In this document: piece after piece, positions 1 to 8,927 of the stretch
Layout of the letters: the number at the start of each line of letters is the position of its first letter
Numbering within the stretch: position 1 is the first letter of the stretch
Origin: Halobacillus aidingensis
Lineage (GTDB): Bacteria > Bacillota > Bacilli > Bacillales > Halobacillaceae
DNA: 64,000 bases
Assembly: GCF_900104185.1 (NCBI RefSeq)
Contig: NZ_FNIZ01000003.1
Span: 186,001-250,000, forward strand
Direction: 5' to 3'
Program-made: the position numbers and the translations under genes
The notes under the pieces: model-generated
Told to the model about the DNA's origin: nothing
Seen by the model: the letters and a program-made list of their open reading frames with translations, nothing else
The model's database searches: none

Positions 1-1045
1 AAGGGGTGTTGTATTTCGGATGCAACCTTCTGAATACGTCTGGTAAAATCCTTGCTCTTCCCATCGCAAAAGTCAGGCGGCTTGCGGATATGTAAAATCC
101 ATTAAGCCCTGTGAAAATCCCCATACAAACGGCTACAGCAATAATCCACACGCCTGCTCTTCCAAGGTAACTTTCAATGGCGTCTCCTGTGCCCCAAACC
201 GACTGGTTCTCCGATATGTTTAATAGCAGCTCCTGCCACGGCATCGTGCTTGCTGTAATAAGAATCATCGCACTATAGGCGACCCCTGCCGCTAGGAGAG
301 ACCATATGATTAGTCCGAATGCTTTTTTCGCCTCGAATTTAAACTCCTCAGCGGCTTGTGGAATGTTATCGAAACCCACATAAGCAAAAGGAGCAATCGC
401 TAAAATCGTGAGAATAGAAGCGAGCGTAGATTGATCCGGATGGAATGCAGGTGTGATGTTTGCTAATTGCGGCCCTTCTGCGATGACGGCTCCGATCGCT
501 AATAGCACAATACCTGCGATTAAAATTAAGCTGAAGATAAATTGAGTTTGTCCTGAAAAGCTGGCTCCCCGAATATTCAAAACGGCAAAAGCAATTAGAG
601 CAAGGCTTGCAATCGCGATTTGAATGATGGACACCTCATACCCAGCTACCGTGTATAAATTTCCTGTCCGAACCAAGTCAGGAAATAAAAATTTCGTAAG
701 TAATGCCAATGCCGATGCATTTAAAGCGACAATGCAGATGTAGCCAAGCGTCAAAAACCATCCTGCAACAAATGCAAATTGTCTTCCAAATCCAATATAG
801 GCATAAGCGAATTCACCACCCGTGACCGGGAACTTTTCAATAAGAAATCCGTAACTGACCCCAATTATCATCATAAGTATGGCCCCTAGTAAAAGGCCGA
901 TCACAACGCCTAGAGGTCCGGCCTGACTGATCCAGTCGGTCGGCAGTACAAAAGCACCCCAGCCAATCGCTGATCCGAATGCGATCGCCCATACCCAGTG
1001 GGGCTTTAGTGATCGCTCTAATTTTCGTCTTTCTCTCAAATCCAT
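1..1045 (-). CDS. APC-family amino acid permease, C-terminus cut by window edge
   Basis: Reading the minus strand from an ATG at 1045, preceded by the ribosome site GGGAGGT, gives an open frame to the window edge (348 codons, no stop). The N-terminus MDLRERRKLERSLKPHWVWAIAFGSAIGWGAF is the cytosolic lead and first membrane helix of APC-superfamily permeases, with the small-residue turn (GSAIGWG) that contacts the substrate amino group in this family. Many hydrophobic helices follow, including the GGEFAYAY-type motif and a PFAYVGFDNIPQAAEE segment typical of APC transporters. The substrate cannot be read from sequence. It is transcribed away from tagO, so the 375-bp gap after it holds two divergent promoters. 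Family confident; the C-terminal part lies outside the window. Confidence 0.85.
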   Translation of the reverse strand, partial: MDLRERRKLERSLKPHWVWAIAFGSAIGWGAFVLPTDWISQAGPLGVVIGLLLGAILMMIIGVSYGFLIEKFPVTGGEFAYAYIGFGRQFAFVAGWFLTLGYICIVALNASALALLTKFLFPDLVRTGNLYTVAGYEVSIIQIAIASLALIAFAVLNIRGASFSGQTQFIFSLILIAGIVLLAIGAVIAEGPQLANITPAFHPDQSTLASILTILAIAPFAYVGFDNIPQAAEEFKFEAKKAFGLIIWSLLAAGVAYSAMILITASTMPWQELLLNISENQSVWGTGDAIESYLGRAGVWIIAVAVCMGIFTGLNGFYISASRLTFAMGRARILPDVFRRLHPKYNTP

Positions 1046-1420
1046 GACCTCCCTTTTGAAAAAAGATTGTAAATTTTCATATATGTGTAAAATTTTCCAA
1101 TCCAATCTGTTATGATGAGATAAGCTGTAAGCACTTGATGAATTTTGCATGTTTTTAAGGTCTATTGTCAATTCTTCGGTCTTATAGGGGTTGGATTTTG
1201 GAGGAATTTAGCGTTTTTTTTTACATAGAAATGTTTCAAAAAGCAGGGGTTTGGCTAAAGAAAAGTAATTAAATCGTTACAATCAAAACCGGTTTCTTGT
1301 GATATAATTTTTCACGGTTAATATGTAACAAAACCGATGTAACTATACAGACAAATATGGAAATTATATATCAGCTTATGACCTCTGGGAGAGGACATAA
1401 TAAACCTGAGGAGGATCTTT
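1046..1420. other. Divergent intergenic region, permease / tagO
   Basis: No supportable gene. AT-rich, with a TATAAT at 1303-1308 that could serve tagO, but the nearest -35-like TTACAA (1277-1282) has a 20-nt spacer, so no confident promoter is called. The tagO ribosome site GAGGAGG lies just before 1421. Confidence 0.4.
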
Positions 1421-2464
1421 ATGGAGTACAAGGCCTTGCTATTTTGCTTGATCGCTTCGATTTTAATTACACCCCTGGTCAAGAAAATAGCAGTGAAAAT
1501 TGGTGCCACCGATCAACCGAATCACCGTAAAGTTCATAAAAATGTGATGCCACGCTTAGGTGGCTTGGCGATCTATCTGAGCTTTGCTTTAGGAATTTTA
1601 TTTTTCTTTCCAGAGAGCGATTATACGTGGCCGGTATTAATAGGAGCAACGATCATTATTATTACTGGTGTTCTTGATGACCTTAAAGAGTTATCTGCCA
1701 AAGTAAAACTAGGCGGACAATTATTGGCTACCTTGGTTGTTGTTTTGGGTGGCGTTCAAATTGATTTCATCAACCTGCCTTTTGGCGGCCAAATCGAATT
1801 TGGGTATTTGAGCATTCCTATTACGATTTTGTGGATTGTTGGGATCACGAATGCCATTAATTTAATTGATGGCCTTGATGGGTTAGCTGCAGGAGTATCA
1901 GCTATTGCTTTGCTGACGATTTCTGGTATGGCCATTACCATGGGGAATGTATTTGTCGTCTTCGCTGGTTTAATGATGCTTGGAAGTACAATTGGGTTCC
2001 TTGTTTATAACTTTTACCCGGCGAAGATTTTCATGGGTGATACAGGCGCGTTATTCTTAGGGTTCATGATTAGTGTGCTCGCACTTCTGGGCTTTAAAAA
2101 CGTCACATTGTTTTCCTTCATCATCCCGGTCATTATCTTAGGTGTACCTATTTCTGATACCTTGTTTGCGATTGTGAGAAGAGTCATTCACAGGAAACCG
2201 TTGTCTGCACCTGATAAATCACACTTGCATCACTGCTTATTGAATTTAGGTTACAGCCATCCGGAGTCTGTCTTGATGATTTATGCCGTTAGTGCCTTGT
2301 TCAGCCTGGCAGCCGTCATTTTTTCACAAGCCACGATGTATGGCGCGGTCATTGTACTTGCCATGTTGGTGTTGATGATCGAGATGATTGTAGAAATGAC
2401 AGGTTTAATTGGCAAAGACTATAAACCGATCTTGAATATGATCAAGGGTCCAAAAGAAAAATAA
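1421..2464 (+). CDS. tagO: Undecaprenyl-phosphate GlcNAc-1-phosphate transferase (TagO)
   Basis: A 347-aa polytopic membrane enzyme of the MraY/WecA/TagO family. It transfers GlcNAc-1-phosphate from UDP-GlcNAc to undecaprenyl phosphate, the first committed step of wall teichoic acid linkage-unit synthesis, at the cytoplasmic membrane. Visible family signatures: DQPNHRKVHKN near residue 31, the DD pair in GVLDDLKEL near residue 88, NAINLIDGLDGLAAG around residue 145, FMGDTGALFLGF around residue 210, and the HH-rich loop DKSHLHHCLL near residue 265. ATG with a strong GAGGAGG site. The gene faces an LCP ligase across a shared terminator, as in the tagO-tagV-yvyE arrangement of B. subtilis, which supports the teichoic-acid assignment over a WecA-type role. 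Confidence 0.93.
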   Translation: MEYKALLFCLIASILITPLVKKIAVKIGATDQPNHRKVHKNVMPRLGGLAIYLSFALGILFFFPESDYTWPVLIGATIIIITGVLDDLKELSAKVKLGGQLLATLVVVLGGVQIDFINLPFGGQIEFGYLSIPITILWIVGITNAINLIDGLDGLAAGVSAIALLTISGMAITMGNVFVVFAGLMMLGSTIGFLVYNFYPAKIFMGDTGALFLGFMISVLALLGFKNVTLFSFIIPVIILGVPISDTLFAIVRRVIHRKPLSAPDKSHLHHCLLNLGYSHPESVLMIYAVSALFSLAAVIFSQATMYGAVIVLAMLVLMIEMIVEMTGLIGKDYKPILNMIKGPKEK

Positions 2465-2466
2465 GA

Positions 2467-2497
2467 AAAACGGCTTCCTTTTAGGAGGCCGTTTTTT
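2467..2497 (+). terminator. Terminator shared by tagO and the convergent LCP gene
   Basis: Inverted repeat AAAACGGCTTCC / GGAGGCCGTTTT with a T-run on + and an A-run on the left that becomes a T-run on -, so it can act in both directions between two convergent genes. Confidence 0.85.
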
Positions 2498-2500
2498 ACG

Positions 2501-3514
2501 TTACATTGATTCTTCATCATCGTCCGGTTCGCTGTTGGTTGAGGATGGATCTTCTGATGCAAGCGGATTTCGTAATCCAAGGTGTTCTTTTAATTCTTCA
2601 CTGGTGGATTCAATATCTTCTTTTGCTAATTGATAATACCAACCTTTGTCTGTAAAGCCACCTTCTCCATCAAGCTGCATTTTTTCGAAAGTGAAGCCTT
2701 CTTCTTGGAGGAAGTAATCTTTAAAGGTGATGATTTCTTCAAAAGTTAAATTTGTACTCATGTTTTCACTGACGGAGGCCAATATGTCATCGAAATGATT
2801 TAAGCCACGGGTTGAAGCTGTTTCACGGAAGATTTGTTGAATGATTTCCATCTGTCTCTCTCCGCGCGCCAAGTCACTATCGTATTTACGAGTTCTCGCT
2901 AAAGCCAGCGCCTCTTCTCCGTTCAACGTTTGTTGTCCTTCTTCGAGCTCAATGGCCCCTGCAAGGTCAGAACTGTTCTGCTCCGTAATCGCAAAAGGAA
3001 CATCATAGGTGATGCCGCCGATAGAGTCAACAATTTCTACAAAAGATTGGAAGTTCATACGGACATAATAATCGACAGGCACGTCAAGCATACGCTCCAC
3101 TGTTTGAACCGTGGCATCAATTCCTCCAAAAGCGTGGGCATGAGCAATTTTGTCTTCATATTCTACTTCCGGGATGTACGTCAAAGAATCGCGGGGGATG
3201 TTAAGCATTTTGATGGATTTATCATCATCGTTGAAAGTCGCTAGAACGAGGGCGTCCGAACGGGACGTATCTTCAGACCTTGCTTCACTGTCATCAATTC
3301 CTACAAAAAGAACAGATGTGTGATCTTTGGCTGGGTTTACAACCTCCACCCGCTTTTCTGATTTGTCACCTCTGTCGAGTTCCTGGTGGGATTCTGTAGC
3401 TGTTTCTTTCACCTGATCGGTAAGGTAGACGGCATAGCCGGTGGCAGCGCCAACGCCGATTAACACGATGAAAGCCACGGACCACATGAAAATGGCAAGC
3501 TTGCTGTGTTTCAT
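2501..3514 (-). CDS. tagV: LytR-CpsA-Psr family wall polymer ligase (TagV-like)
   Basis: Chosen start is ATG at 3514 (337 aa): it has AAAGGAG 11 nt upstream and is followed at once by one membrane anchor (residues ~7-30). An ATG further upstream would overlap yvyE and add a hydrophilic leader. The extracellular LCP domain shows FVGIDDSEARSEDTSRSDALVLATFN, NIPRDSLTYIP and LARTRKYDSDLARGERQMEII, which carry the conserved Asp/Arg residues that bind polyprenyl pyrophosphate and Mg. The C-terminus is acidic (SEPDDDEES). LCP enzymes attach teichoic acid to peptidoglycan at the outer membrane face. The symbol tagV rests on position next to yvyE and tagO; TagT or TagU paralogy cannot be excluded. Confidence 0.85.
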   Translation of the reverse strand: MKHSKLAIFMWSVAFIVLIGVGAATGYAVYLTDQVKETATESHQELDRGDKSEKRVEVVNPAKDHTSVLFVGIDDSEARSEDTSRSDALVLATFNDDDKSIKMLNIPRDSLTYIPEVEYEDKIAHAHAFGGIDATVQTVERMLDVPVDYYVRMNFQSFVEIVDSIGGITYDVPFAITEQNSSDLAGAIELEEGQQTLNGEEALALARTRKYDSDLARGERQMEIIQQIFRETASTRGLNHFDDILASVSENMSTNLTFEEIITFKDYFLQEEGFTFEKMQLDGEGGFTDKGWYYQLAKEDIESTSEELKEHLGLRNPLASEDPSSTNSEPDDDEESM

Positions 3515-3530
3515 GTTGATGTGAGCTCCT

Positions 3531-4172
3531 TTACTCAGGTGTGACATCAAATTCCACGTAGGAAGCGTCTCCTCTTTCAATCGTGACTTGACCACTAGTC
3601 AAGTCAGTCATCCAATGTTCGAAGTCTTCTTCAAGGCCGCTTTCTACATATACTATTAATTCCACATTCTCCAAGTAATTAATCGTCTCCAATGTGTAGG
3701 TTGAATTCCTTACGGCGTTTTCTACTTTGCCGAGCAGGTGGTAATCAATCTTCACTTTCATTTCCTGCATTAATTGGCGCTTTACAACACCCGTTGTATC
3801 AATAGCTGCTGATGTCGTTGATCCATAGGCACGAATCAGTCCGCCCGCACCCAGCTTGATCCCGCCGAAGTAACGGGTGACTACGACAGCCATGTCCTTA
3901 AGACCTCTCTTTTTCAAAACTTCAAGCATCGGCACCCCAGCTGTTCCGCTCGGTTCTCCATCATCATTCGCTTTTTGTATAAGGTCATTCTCCCCAATCA
4001 TGTAGGCGGAGCAGTTGTGTGTAGCATCATGGTGCTTCTTTTTGATTTGTGCAATAAAGTCCTGGGCTTCCTCTTCGGTTTCACAGCGTTTGACATAGCC
4101 GATGAAGCGGGACTTCTGGATCGTCACTTCTTCTGATCCCTCTGGTTTTACGGTATAATAGCTTTCTAACAT
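3531..4172 (-). CDS. yvyE: IMPACT/YigZ family protein YvyE
   Basis: A 213-aa member of the UPF0029/YigZ-IMPACT family. The N-terminal IMPACT domain contains KSRFIGYVKRCETEEEAQDFI, HHDATHNCSAYMIG, DDGEPSGTAGVPMLEVL and VVVTRYFGGIKLGAGGLIRAYG, the most conserved motifs of the family. The C-terminal ~70 residues form the DUF1949 ferredoxin-like domain. The eukaryotic homologue regulates Gcn2; the bacterial role is not settled. ATG at 4172 follows GGAGG with 9-nt spacing. It lies 16 nt upstream of the LCP gene on the same strand, probably one transcript, and is divergent from degS. Confidence 0.92.
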   Translation of the reverse strand: MLESYYTVKPEGSEEVTIQKSRFIGYVKRCETEEEAQDFIAQIKKKHHDATHNCSAYMIGENDLIQKANDDGEPSGTAGVPMLEVLKKRGLKDMAVVVTRYFGGIKLGAGGLIRAYGSTTSAAIDTTGVVKRQLMQEMKVKIDYHLLGKVENAVRNSTYTLETINYLENVELIVYVESGLEEDFEHWMTDLTSGQVTIERGDASYVEFDVTPE

Positions 4173-4332
4173 GGTCTTTAAAACCTCCTAAGGTTTTATT
4201 ATATCGATGGGTAAAACAATCGGCAAACGGTTGGATTGTTGTTCATTATTTTACATTTTTACTGAAAAACACCCCCATAAATGGACATGGGACTTACGAA
4301 TGAGTATGTGAATATTGATGGAGGGACTTATG

Positions 4333-5472
4333 ATGAGTGTACAAAAAACTGGGGATATCGCCCTTGATCATATCATTGATGAAATGGTCGATACGGTCAC
4401 CAATAGTAAGGATGAAATTTTTCAGATTGGTGAAGAATCCCGCAATGAGTTTGAAAAGTTGAACAGTGAACTAGCTGACACTAAAAAGCAGGTCATCTCC
4501 CTCATTGATGAAGGGGACAAGCTTGAACAGAAAGTCCGGTTTTCAAGGGTGCGCTTATCAGAAGTCAGCAAACAGTTCCAGACGTATTCAGAAGAAGAAA
4601 TCCGTAAAGTGTATGAACAAACGCATGGACTTCAGATGGAATTATCCATGAAGCGTGAAAAGGAAAAACAGCTGCGTGAGCGAAGAGATGACTTGGAAAG
4701 ACGACTAAGGAATTTAGAAGAAACCATCGGCCGTGCAGAAGCACTGGGTGGTAAAATTTCTATCGTATTGAACTACCTCACAGAGGATTTCAAACATGTC
4801 AGCGATGCTTTGGAAGATGCGAAGGAAAAGCAGGAGTTCGGCTTACAAATCATCGAAGCTCAAGAAGAAGAGCGACGGCGGCTATCAAGGGAGATCCATG
4901 ATGGTCCTGCACAAATGCTCGCAAACGTCATGCTGCGTTCTGATCTCGTTGACCGCACCTACCGTGAGCGGGGTGTGGAAGAGGCCATGCAGGAAGTGAA
5001 AAGCGTAAGAGCGCTCGTACGATCAGCTTTATACGAAGTGAGAAGGATCATTTACGATCTACGTCCGATGGCTCTTGATGACCTTGGACTGATTCCTACG
5101 TTGAAGAAGTACTTAGCGACCATCGAAGATTACAATAATAGCATTCACATTTCTTTTGCTTCGTTTGGAAAAGAGCGGCGGTTAGACACAAAATATGAAG
5201 TCGCTCTTTTCCGCCTGGTACAGGAAGCCGTACAAAATGCGGTCAAACATGCGGAGCCGAAGGAAATTAAAGTGAAAGTAGAGCTGAAGTCGAACGGAGT
5301 CATGATCGTCGTCAAAGATGACGGAAAAGGCTTCGACACGACCCAAAAAAAAGAAAAATCCTTCGGTCTAGTCGGAATGAGGGAGCGCGTCGATATGTTA
5401 GATGGCGAACTCAACATCGATTCAAGCTTAGGAGAAGGGACGATTGTCACGATTCATTTACCAATAAATTGA
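4333..5472 (+). CDS. degS: Sensor histidine kinase DegS
   Basis: Cytoplasmic two-component kinase that phosphorylates DegU to control exoenzymes, competence and motility. 379 aa from ATG 4333; GGAGGG lies just upstream and an adjacent ATG at 4330 is equally possible. N-terminal sensor half is a long coiled coil (residues ~30-170, heptad-like KREKEKQLRERRDDLERRLRNLEE) without membrane helices. The HisKA_3 motif EERRRLSREIHDGPAQMLAN puts the phospho-acceptor at His189. The HATPase_c domain has VQEAVQNAVKHA (N box), DDGKGFD (G1) and FGLVGMRERV (G2). No transmembrane segment, as in B. subtilis DegS. Followed by degU after 167 nt, so degU can also have its own promoter. Confidence 0.96.
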   Translation: MSVQKTGDIALDHIIDEMVDTVTNSKDEIFQIGEESRNEFEKLNSELADTKKQVISLIDEGDKLEQKVRFSRVRLSEVSKQFQTYSEEEIRKVYEQTHGLQMELSMKREKEKQLRERRDDLERRLRNLEETIGRAEALGGKISIVLNYLTEDFKHVSDALEDAKEKQEFGLQIIEAQEEERRRLSREIHDGPAQMLANVMLRSDLVDRTYRERGVEEAMQEVKSVRALVRSALYEVRRIIYDLRPMALDDLGLIPTLKKYLATIEDYNNSIHISFASFGKERRLDTKYEVALFRLVQEAVQNAVKHAEPKEIKVKVELKSNGVMIVVKDDGKGFDTTQKKEKSFGLVGMRERVDMLDGELNIDSSLGEGTIVTIHLPIN

Positions 5473-5639
5473 TATTACAATGAAAAACTATGTAAATGGA
5501 CGTGAATCGTTTATAATAGGGAATAGGATTAGGGTAGATTCACATTTCTAAAAATAGAGAAAAACAAAGATAGAGAGATAGAGAATAGGTTAGGGGAACA
5601 AAAACCCATTCTATGTATGAGAAACAGGAGGAAATGACC

Positions 5640-6317
5640 ATGACGACCAGAATAGTCCTAATTGATGATCATAAATTATTTCGTGAAGGCGTAAAAAGAA
5701 TTTTAGACTTTGAATCAAGCTTCGAAGTTGTAGCTGAAGGTGACGACGGGGATACAGCGGTTAACCTTATTGAAGAGCACATGCCTGATGTTGTCCTAAT
5801 GGATATCAACATGCCGAGCATGAACGGGGTTGAAGCGACAGCTGAAATTACAAAACGCTATCCAGAAATGAAAGTGATCATTCTGTCGATCCACGATGAC
5901 GAGAATTATGTGACACACGCACTGAAGACAGGAGCACAAGGGTATCTTCTTAAAGAAATGGATTCTGATGCCTTGATTGATGCGATTAAAGTTGTAGGCG
6001 CTGGTGGTTCTTACCTGCACCCGAAAGTCACACACAACTTAGTGGCTGAATATCGTCGTCTGGCGGATAGCAAAGGTAGCAGTGCTTATCGTACGATTGA
6101 ATATCGAAAGCCATTGCACCTGCTTACACGCCGTGAATGTGAGGTGCTGCAACTGTTGGCGGACGGAAACAGCAACCGCGGCGTAGCGGAATCACTCTAT
6201 ATCAGTGAAAAGACCGTAAAAAACCACGTTAGTAACATCCTACAGAAAATGAACGTTAACGACCGTACCCAGGCTGTAGTCACAGCAATCAAAAACGGCT
6301 GGGTTGAAGTCATCTAA
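5640..6317 (+). CDS. degU: Response regulator DegU
   Basis: 225-aa NarL/FixJ-type response regulator, partner of DegS. ATG 5640 is chosen because GGAGG lies 8 nt upstream and it reproduces the family start [25 protein letters not shown] 5634 is too close to the ribosome site. Receiver domain: acidic pocket DD at residues 9-10, phospho-acceptor Asp55 in [13 protein letters not shown], switch Thr/Ser and Lys in [10 protein letters not shown] and GYLLKEMD. The C-terminal LuxR-type HTH (residues ~160-222) reads [45 protein letters not shown]. The degS-degU gap holds TATAAT near 5513 that may be a separate degU promoter. Followed by a strong terminator. Confidence 0.96.
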   Translation: MTTRIVLIDDHKLFREGVKRILDFESSFEVVAEGDDGDTAVNLIEEHMPDVVLMDINMPSMNGVEATAEITKRYPEMKVIILSIHDDENYVTHALKTGAQGYLLKEMDSDALIDAIKVVGAGGSYLHPKVTHNLVAEYRRLADSKGSSAYRTIEYRKPLHLLTRRECEVLQLLADGNSNRGVAESLYISEKTVKNHVSNILQKMNVNDRTQAVVTAIKNGWVEVI

Positions 6318-6336
6318 AATAAAATAAATTGAAGTT

Positions 6337-6387
6337 AGGGCTGTTTTTAAGGTGCAGAAATGTATACCTGAAAAAACAGCCCTTTTT
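6337..6387 (+). terminator. degU terminator
   Basis: Long hairpin AGGGCTGTTTTTAAGGT / ACCTGAAAAAACAGCCCT followed by T5; ends the degSU transcript. Confidence 0.85.
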
Positions 6388-6416
6388 AGTGTGTGGATTT
6401 GGAGTTTAATTGGAAT

Positions 6417-6467
6417 TATTTGGTGTACCAGGTCATCCAGATTCTGGATGACCTGGTACACCAAATA
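6417..6467. repeat. Perfect 51-nt palindrome, ATGACCTGGT family, copy 1
   Basis: Two 25-nt arms separated by a single T are exact reverse complements. The apical core CCAGGTCATCCAGA / TCTGGATGACCTGG recurs at 41102-41132 and, in part, at 37704-37766 and 42979-43025. It sits just after the degU terminator and 138 nt before degV. There is no T-run, so it is not a standard terminator. No transposase or terminal duplication is visible. The rest of 6468-6604 holds only the degV leader. Confidence 0.9.
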
Positions 6468-6604
6468 TAGACATACGGACAACTGTTTTCGTATTAGTTG
6501 GTGCATTGTGAGTGGGGTTCATGTAAAATAGATAGAGAGAATATCGGAAATTATTTTACATATATTCATAGAAAAACGATAAAGAAAACAAGGAGTTGGA
6601 TCGG

Positions 6605-7450
6605 ATGAAAACAGCGGTAATCACAGACAGCACAGCTTACCTTCCGAGAGATGTACGCAAAGCCAACAACATACATATGGTTCCGTTGAACGTGATTTTT
6701 GGTCATGAATCCTATCAGGAAGAAGTAGATATCAACACAGATGACTTTTACGATATGGTGAAAGAAGGAGGAGAACTTCCAAAAACTTCGCAGCCTTCGA
6801 TCGGAATCATGACACAGAAGCTGGAGGAGCTCTCTCAAGACTATGATTCGGTCGTTTCTATTCACTTATCCAGCGGGATCAGTGGTACGTATCAGGCGAT
6901 GGTTACCGCAGGCGAAATGGTCGAAGAGATCGATGTTCATGTATTTGATTCAGAAATCAGCTGTCACATGCAGGGTTTTTATGCACTTGAAGCTGCTGAA
7001 TTAGCGAACAACGGGGCAACGCCTGATCAAATCATCAGCCGTTTGAATGAAATGAAGAAATCGATGAGCGCGTACTTCATGGTCGATGATCTCAGCCACC
7101 TTCAAAGAGGTGGTCGTTTGAATGGAGCACAGGCCTTTGTCGGCAGCCTTCTACAAGTGAAGCCTGTTCTTCATTTTGTCGAGACAAAAATCGTTCCGTT
7201 CGAAAAGATCCGGACAAGGAAAAAAGCGATAAAGAAGATTGTTTCTCTTTTTGAAGAGAAGGTGGAAGTAGGCGGGACTTATAAAGCATGTCTGATTCAC
7301 GCCAACCGTCCGGAAGAAGCGGCAGAGTTGAAAAAAGAATTGGAAGAAAAACATGATAATGTCGAGGTTGTCCTTAGTTACTTCGGCCCCGTTATCGGCA
7401 CGCACCTTGGTGAAGGGGCCATGGGCCTTGGATGGTACCGTCAATCCTAA
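6605..7450 (+). CDS. DegV family fatty-acid-binding protein
   Basis: 281-aa DegV (EDD fold) protein; these bind a fatty acid and the characterised ones present it to fatty acid kinase for phospholipid synthesis. Start ATG 6605 has AAGGAG 9 nt upstream. Motifs: TAVITDSTAYLP at the N-terminus; PKTSQPSIGIM; SIHLSSGISGTYQA, the Ser-rich lipid carboxylate-binding loop; DLSHLQRGGRLNG; LQVKPVLHF; and FGPVIGTHLGEGAMGLGW at the C-terminus. It corresponds in position to B. subtilis yviA between degU and comFA. The role in this location is unknown; the name DegV came from neighbourhood, not function. Confidence 0.92.
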   Translation: MKTAVITDSTAYLPRDVRKANNIHMVPLNVIFGHESYQEEVDINTDDFYDMVKEGGELPKTSQPSIGIMTQKLEELSQDYDSVVSIHLSSGISGTYQAMVTAGEMVEEIDVHVFDSEISCHMQGFYALEAAELANNGATPDQIISRLNEMKKSMSAYFMVDDLSHLQRGGRLNGAQAFVGSLLQVKPVLHFVETKIVPFEKIRTRKKAIKKIVSLFEEKVEVGGTYKACLIHANRPEEAAELKKELEEKHDNVEVVLSYFGPVIGTHLGEGAMGLGWYRQS

Positions 7451-7456
7451 TAGCAA

Positions 7457-7495
7457 AGAGCCTGTTTGTGAGACTCGAACAGGCTCTACTTTTCT
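7457..7495 (+). terminator. Terminator after degV
   Basis: AGAGCCTGTT / AACAGGCTCT hairpin with a modest ACTTTT tail; it lies just before comFA and may only partly separate the two genes. Confidence 0.65.
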
Positions 7496-7511
7496 ATAGG
7501 ATGGTGTTTGT

Positions 7512-8927
7512 ATGTTCAAAACGGTTAAGAAATACCTTCGAAAAGACTTCTCCTGGATTCCTCCTGAGAACCCCACTCACAACTACTCTTATCTTACCGG
7601 AAAACTCCTTCTCCGTCATGAAATCCCTTATGAAGATGAAAAAGTAGATCAGCTAATAGCGCAATCAATTTTGATAAAAGTAACGAGTATTGAATCCTAT
7701 CCCTGGGGGCAACGCTGCAGGCGTTGTGGAAACACTAAATCCTACCTTTTCGCGAAAATGCCAAATGCGACATGTGGTCAAACCTGTTTGTATTGCCGCT
7801 CCTGTATTCAAATGGGCAGAGTGATTGAATGTGAACCGTTATACTACGGAAGTTCGGGTTTTGAGTGGCCACTCCATGAACATCCCTGCCAATGGGACGG
7901 GGAATTGACAATCCATCAACAAAAAGCAGCGGATGAACTTGTGGCACTCGTCCGAACAGGAAGTGGTGAAAAATTAGTGTGGGCGGTATGTGGAGCTGGG
8001 AAGACAGAGATTCTTTTTCCTGCCCTGACGGAAGCGCTGAAAAAGGGAAAGCGTATTTGTCTGGCCACGCCTAGAACGGATGTTGTAAGAGAACTGCTCC
8101 CTCGCTTACAGAAGTCATTTCCTGGGGTGAACATTCAGGCTCTCTATGGAGATAGTCCAGATAAAGTTGGTGATGCTCCGTTTATTATAGCTACAACCCA
8201 TCAGCTCCTACGTTTTGCGCATGCCTTTGATGTCATGATCATTGATGAAGTGGATGCTTTCCCGTTTCACAATGACGTATCCCTCCATTATGCAAGTGAA
8301 CGAGCGGCCAAACCGAAAGCTTCCATCATCTATTTGACGGCCACACCAAGAAAGAAGCAGAAGCGAAGGATTCGTGCCAAACACCTTCCCGTCGTTTTCA
8401 TTCCTCAACGATTCCACGGCCATCCTCTCCCTGTGCCGCAACTCAAACTTACTCCTACACTTCACCGATTTCTCAAAAAAGGAGAACTCCCACCAAAGGT
8501 TCTTCAACAAATCGTTTATCAACAACAGACACCAAGACAACTGCTGCTTTTTCTCCCTTCTATAAAAATGGCCGAACAAATGGCCGCATACTTGAAAGAA
8601 CGGAACTATAAGGTCCAATCGGTTCATGCCGAAGACAGTCAGCGAGCAGAGAAGATCCAGGCGTTCAGAAACAAAGAATATCGTGTGCTCATCACAACTA
8701 CGATTTTGGAGCGGGGAGTGACATTTCCTTCTGTCGATGTTTATGTCATTGATGCAGGGCACGTGGTATTCGATGAGGCGGCGCTCGTGCAGATCGCAGG
8801 AAGAGCCGGAAGAAGTCCAGACGATCCTACGGGAGATGTAATCTTTTATCATATAGGAAAAACCGATGAAATGCTGGATGCTGTGGAGTCGATCCGTTAC
8901 ATGAATAAACTGGGACGGAAGCTATGA
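7512..8927 (+). CDS. comFA: Late competence helicase ComFA
   Basis: 471-aa DEAD-box-like ATPase that drives import of single-stranded transforming DNA across the membrane. An N-terminal zinc module carries paired cysteines (CRRCG near residue 69 and CLYCRSC near residue 92). The helicase core follows: Walker A VCGAGKTE (~residue 158), motif Ia ATPRTDVVREL, DEAD-variant IIDEVDAF, TATP (motif III), ITTTILERGVTF and QIAGRAGRS (motif VI). ATG 7512 has a weak ribosome site. The stop overlaps the comFC start by 4 nt. ComFB, found between these genes in B. subtilis, is absent. Confidence 0.95.
   Translation: MFKTVKKYLRKDFSWIPPENPTHNYSYLTGKLLLRHEIPYEDEKVDQLIAQSILIKVTSIESYPWGQRCRRCGNTKSYLFAKMPNATCGQTCLYCRSCIQMGRVIECEPLYYGSSGFEWPLHEHPCQWDGELTIHQQKAADELVALVRTGSGEKLVWAVCGAGKTEILFPALTEALKKGKRICLATPRTDVVRELLPRLQKSFPGVNIQALYGDSPDKVGDAPFIIATTHQLLRFAHAFDVMIIDEVDAFPFHNDVSLHYASERAAKPKASIIYLTATPRKKQKRRIRAKHLPVVFIPQRFHGHPLPVPQLKLTPTLHRFLKKGELPPKVLQQIVYQQQTPRQLLLFLPSIKMAEQMAAYLKERNYKVQSVHAEDSQRAEKIQAFRNKEYRVLITTTILERGVTFPSVDVYVIDAGHVVFDEAALVQIAGRAGRSPDDPTGDVIFYHIGKTDEMLDAVESIRYMNKLGRKL

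Noticed and set aside
1303-1308. Confident sigma-A promoter for tagO
   Set aside because: TATAAT is good, but no -35 at 16-18 nt; only TTACAA with a 20-nt spacer.
6417-6467. Palindromes as ordinary terminators
   Set aside because: No T-run on either side, and genuine terminators already lie just upstream at three of the four sites.
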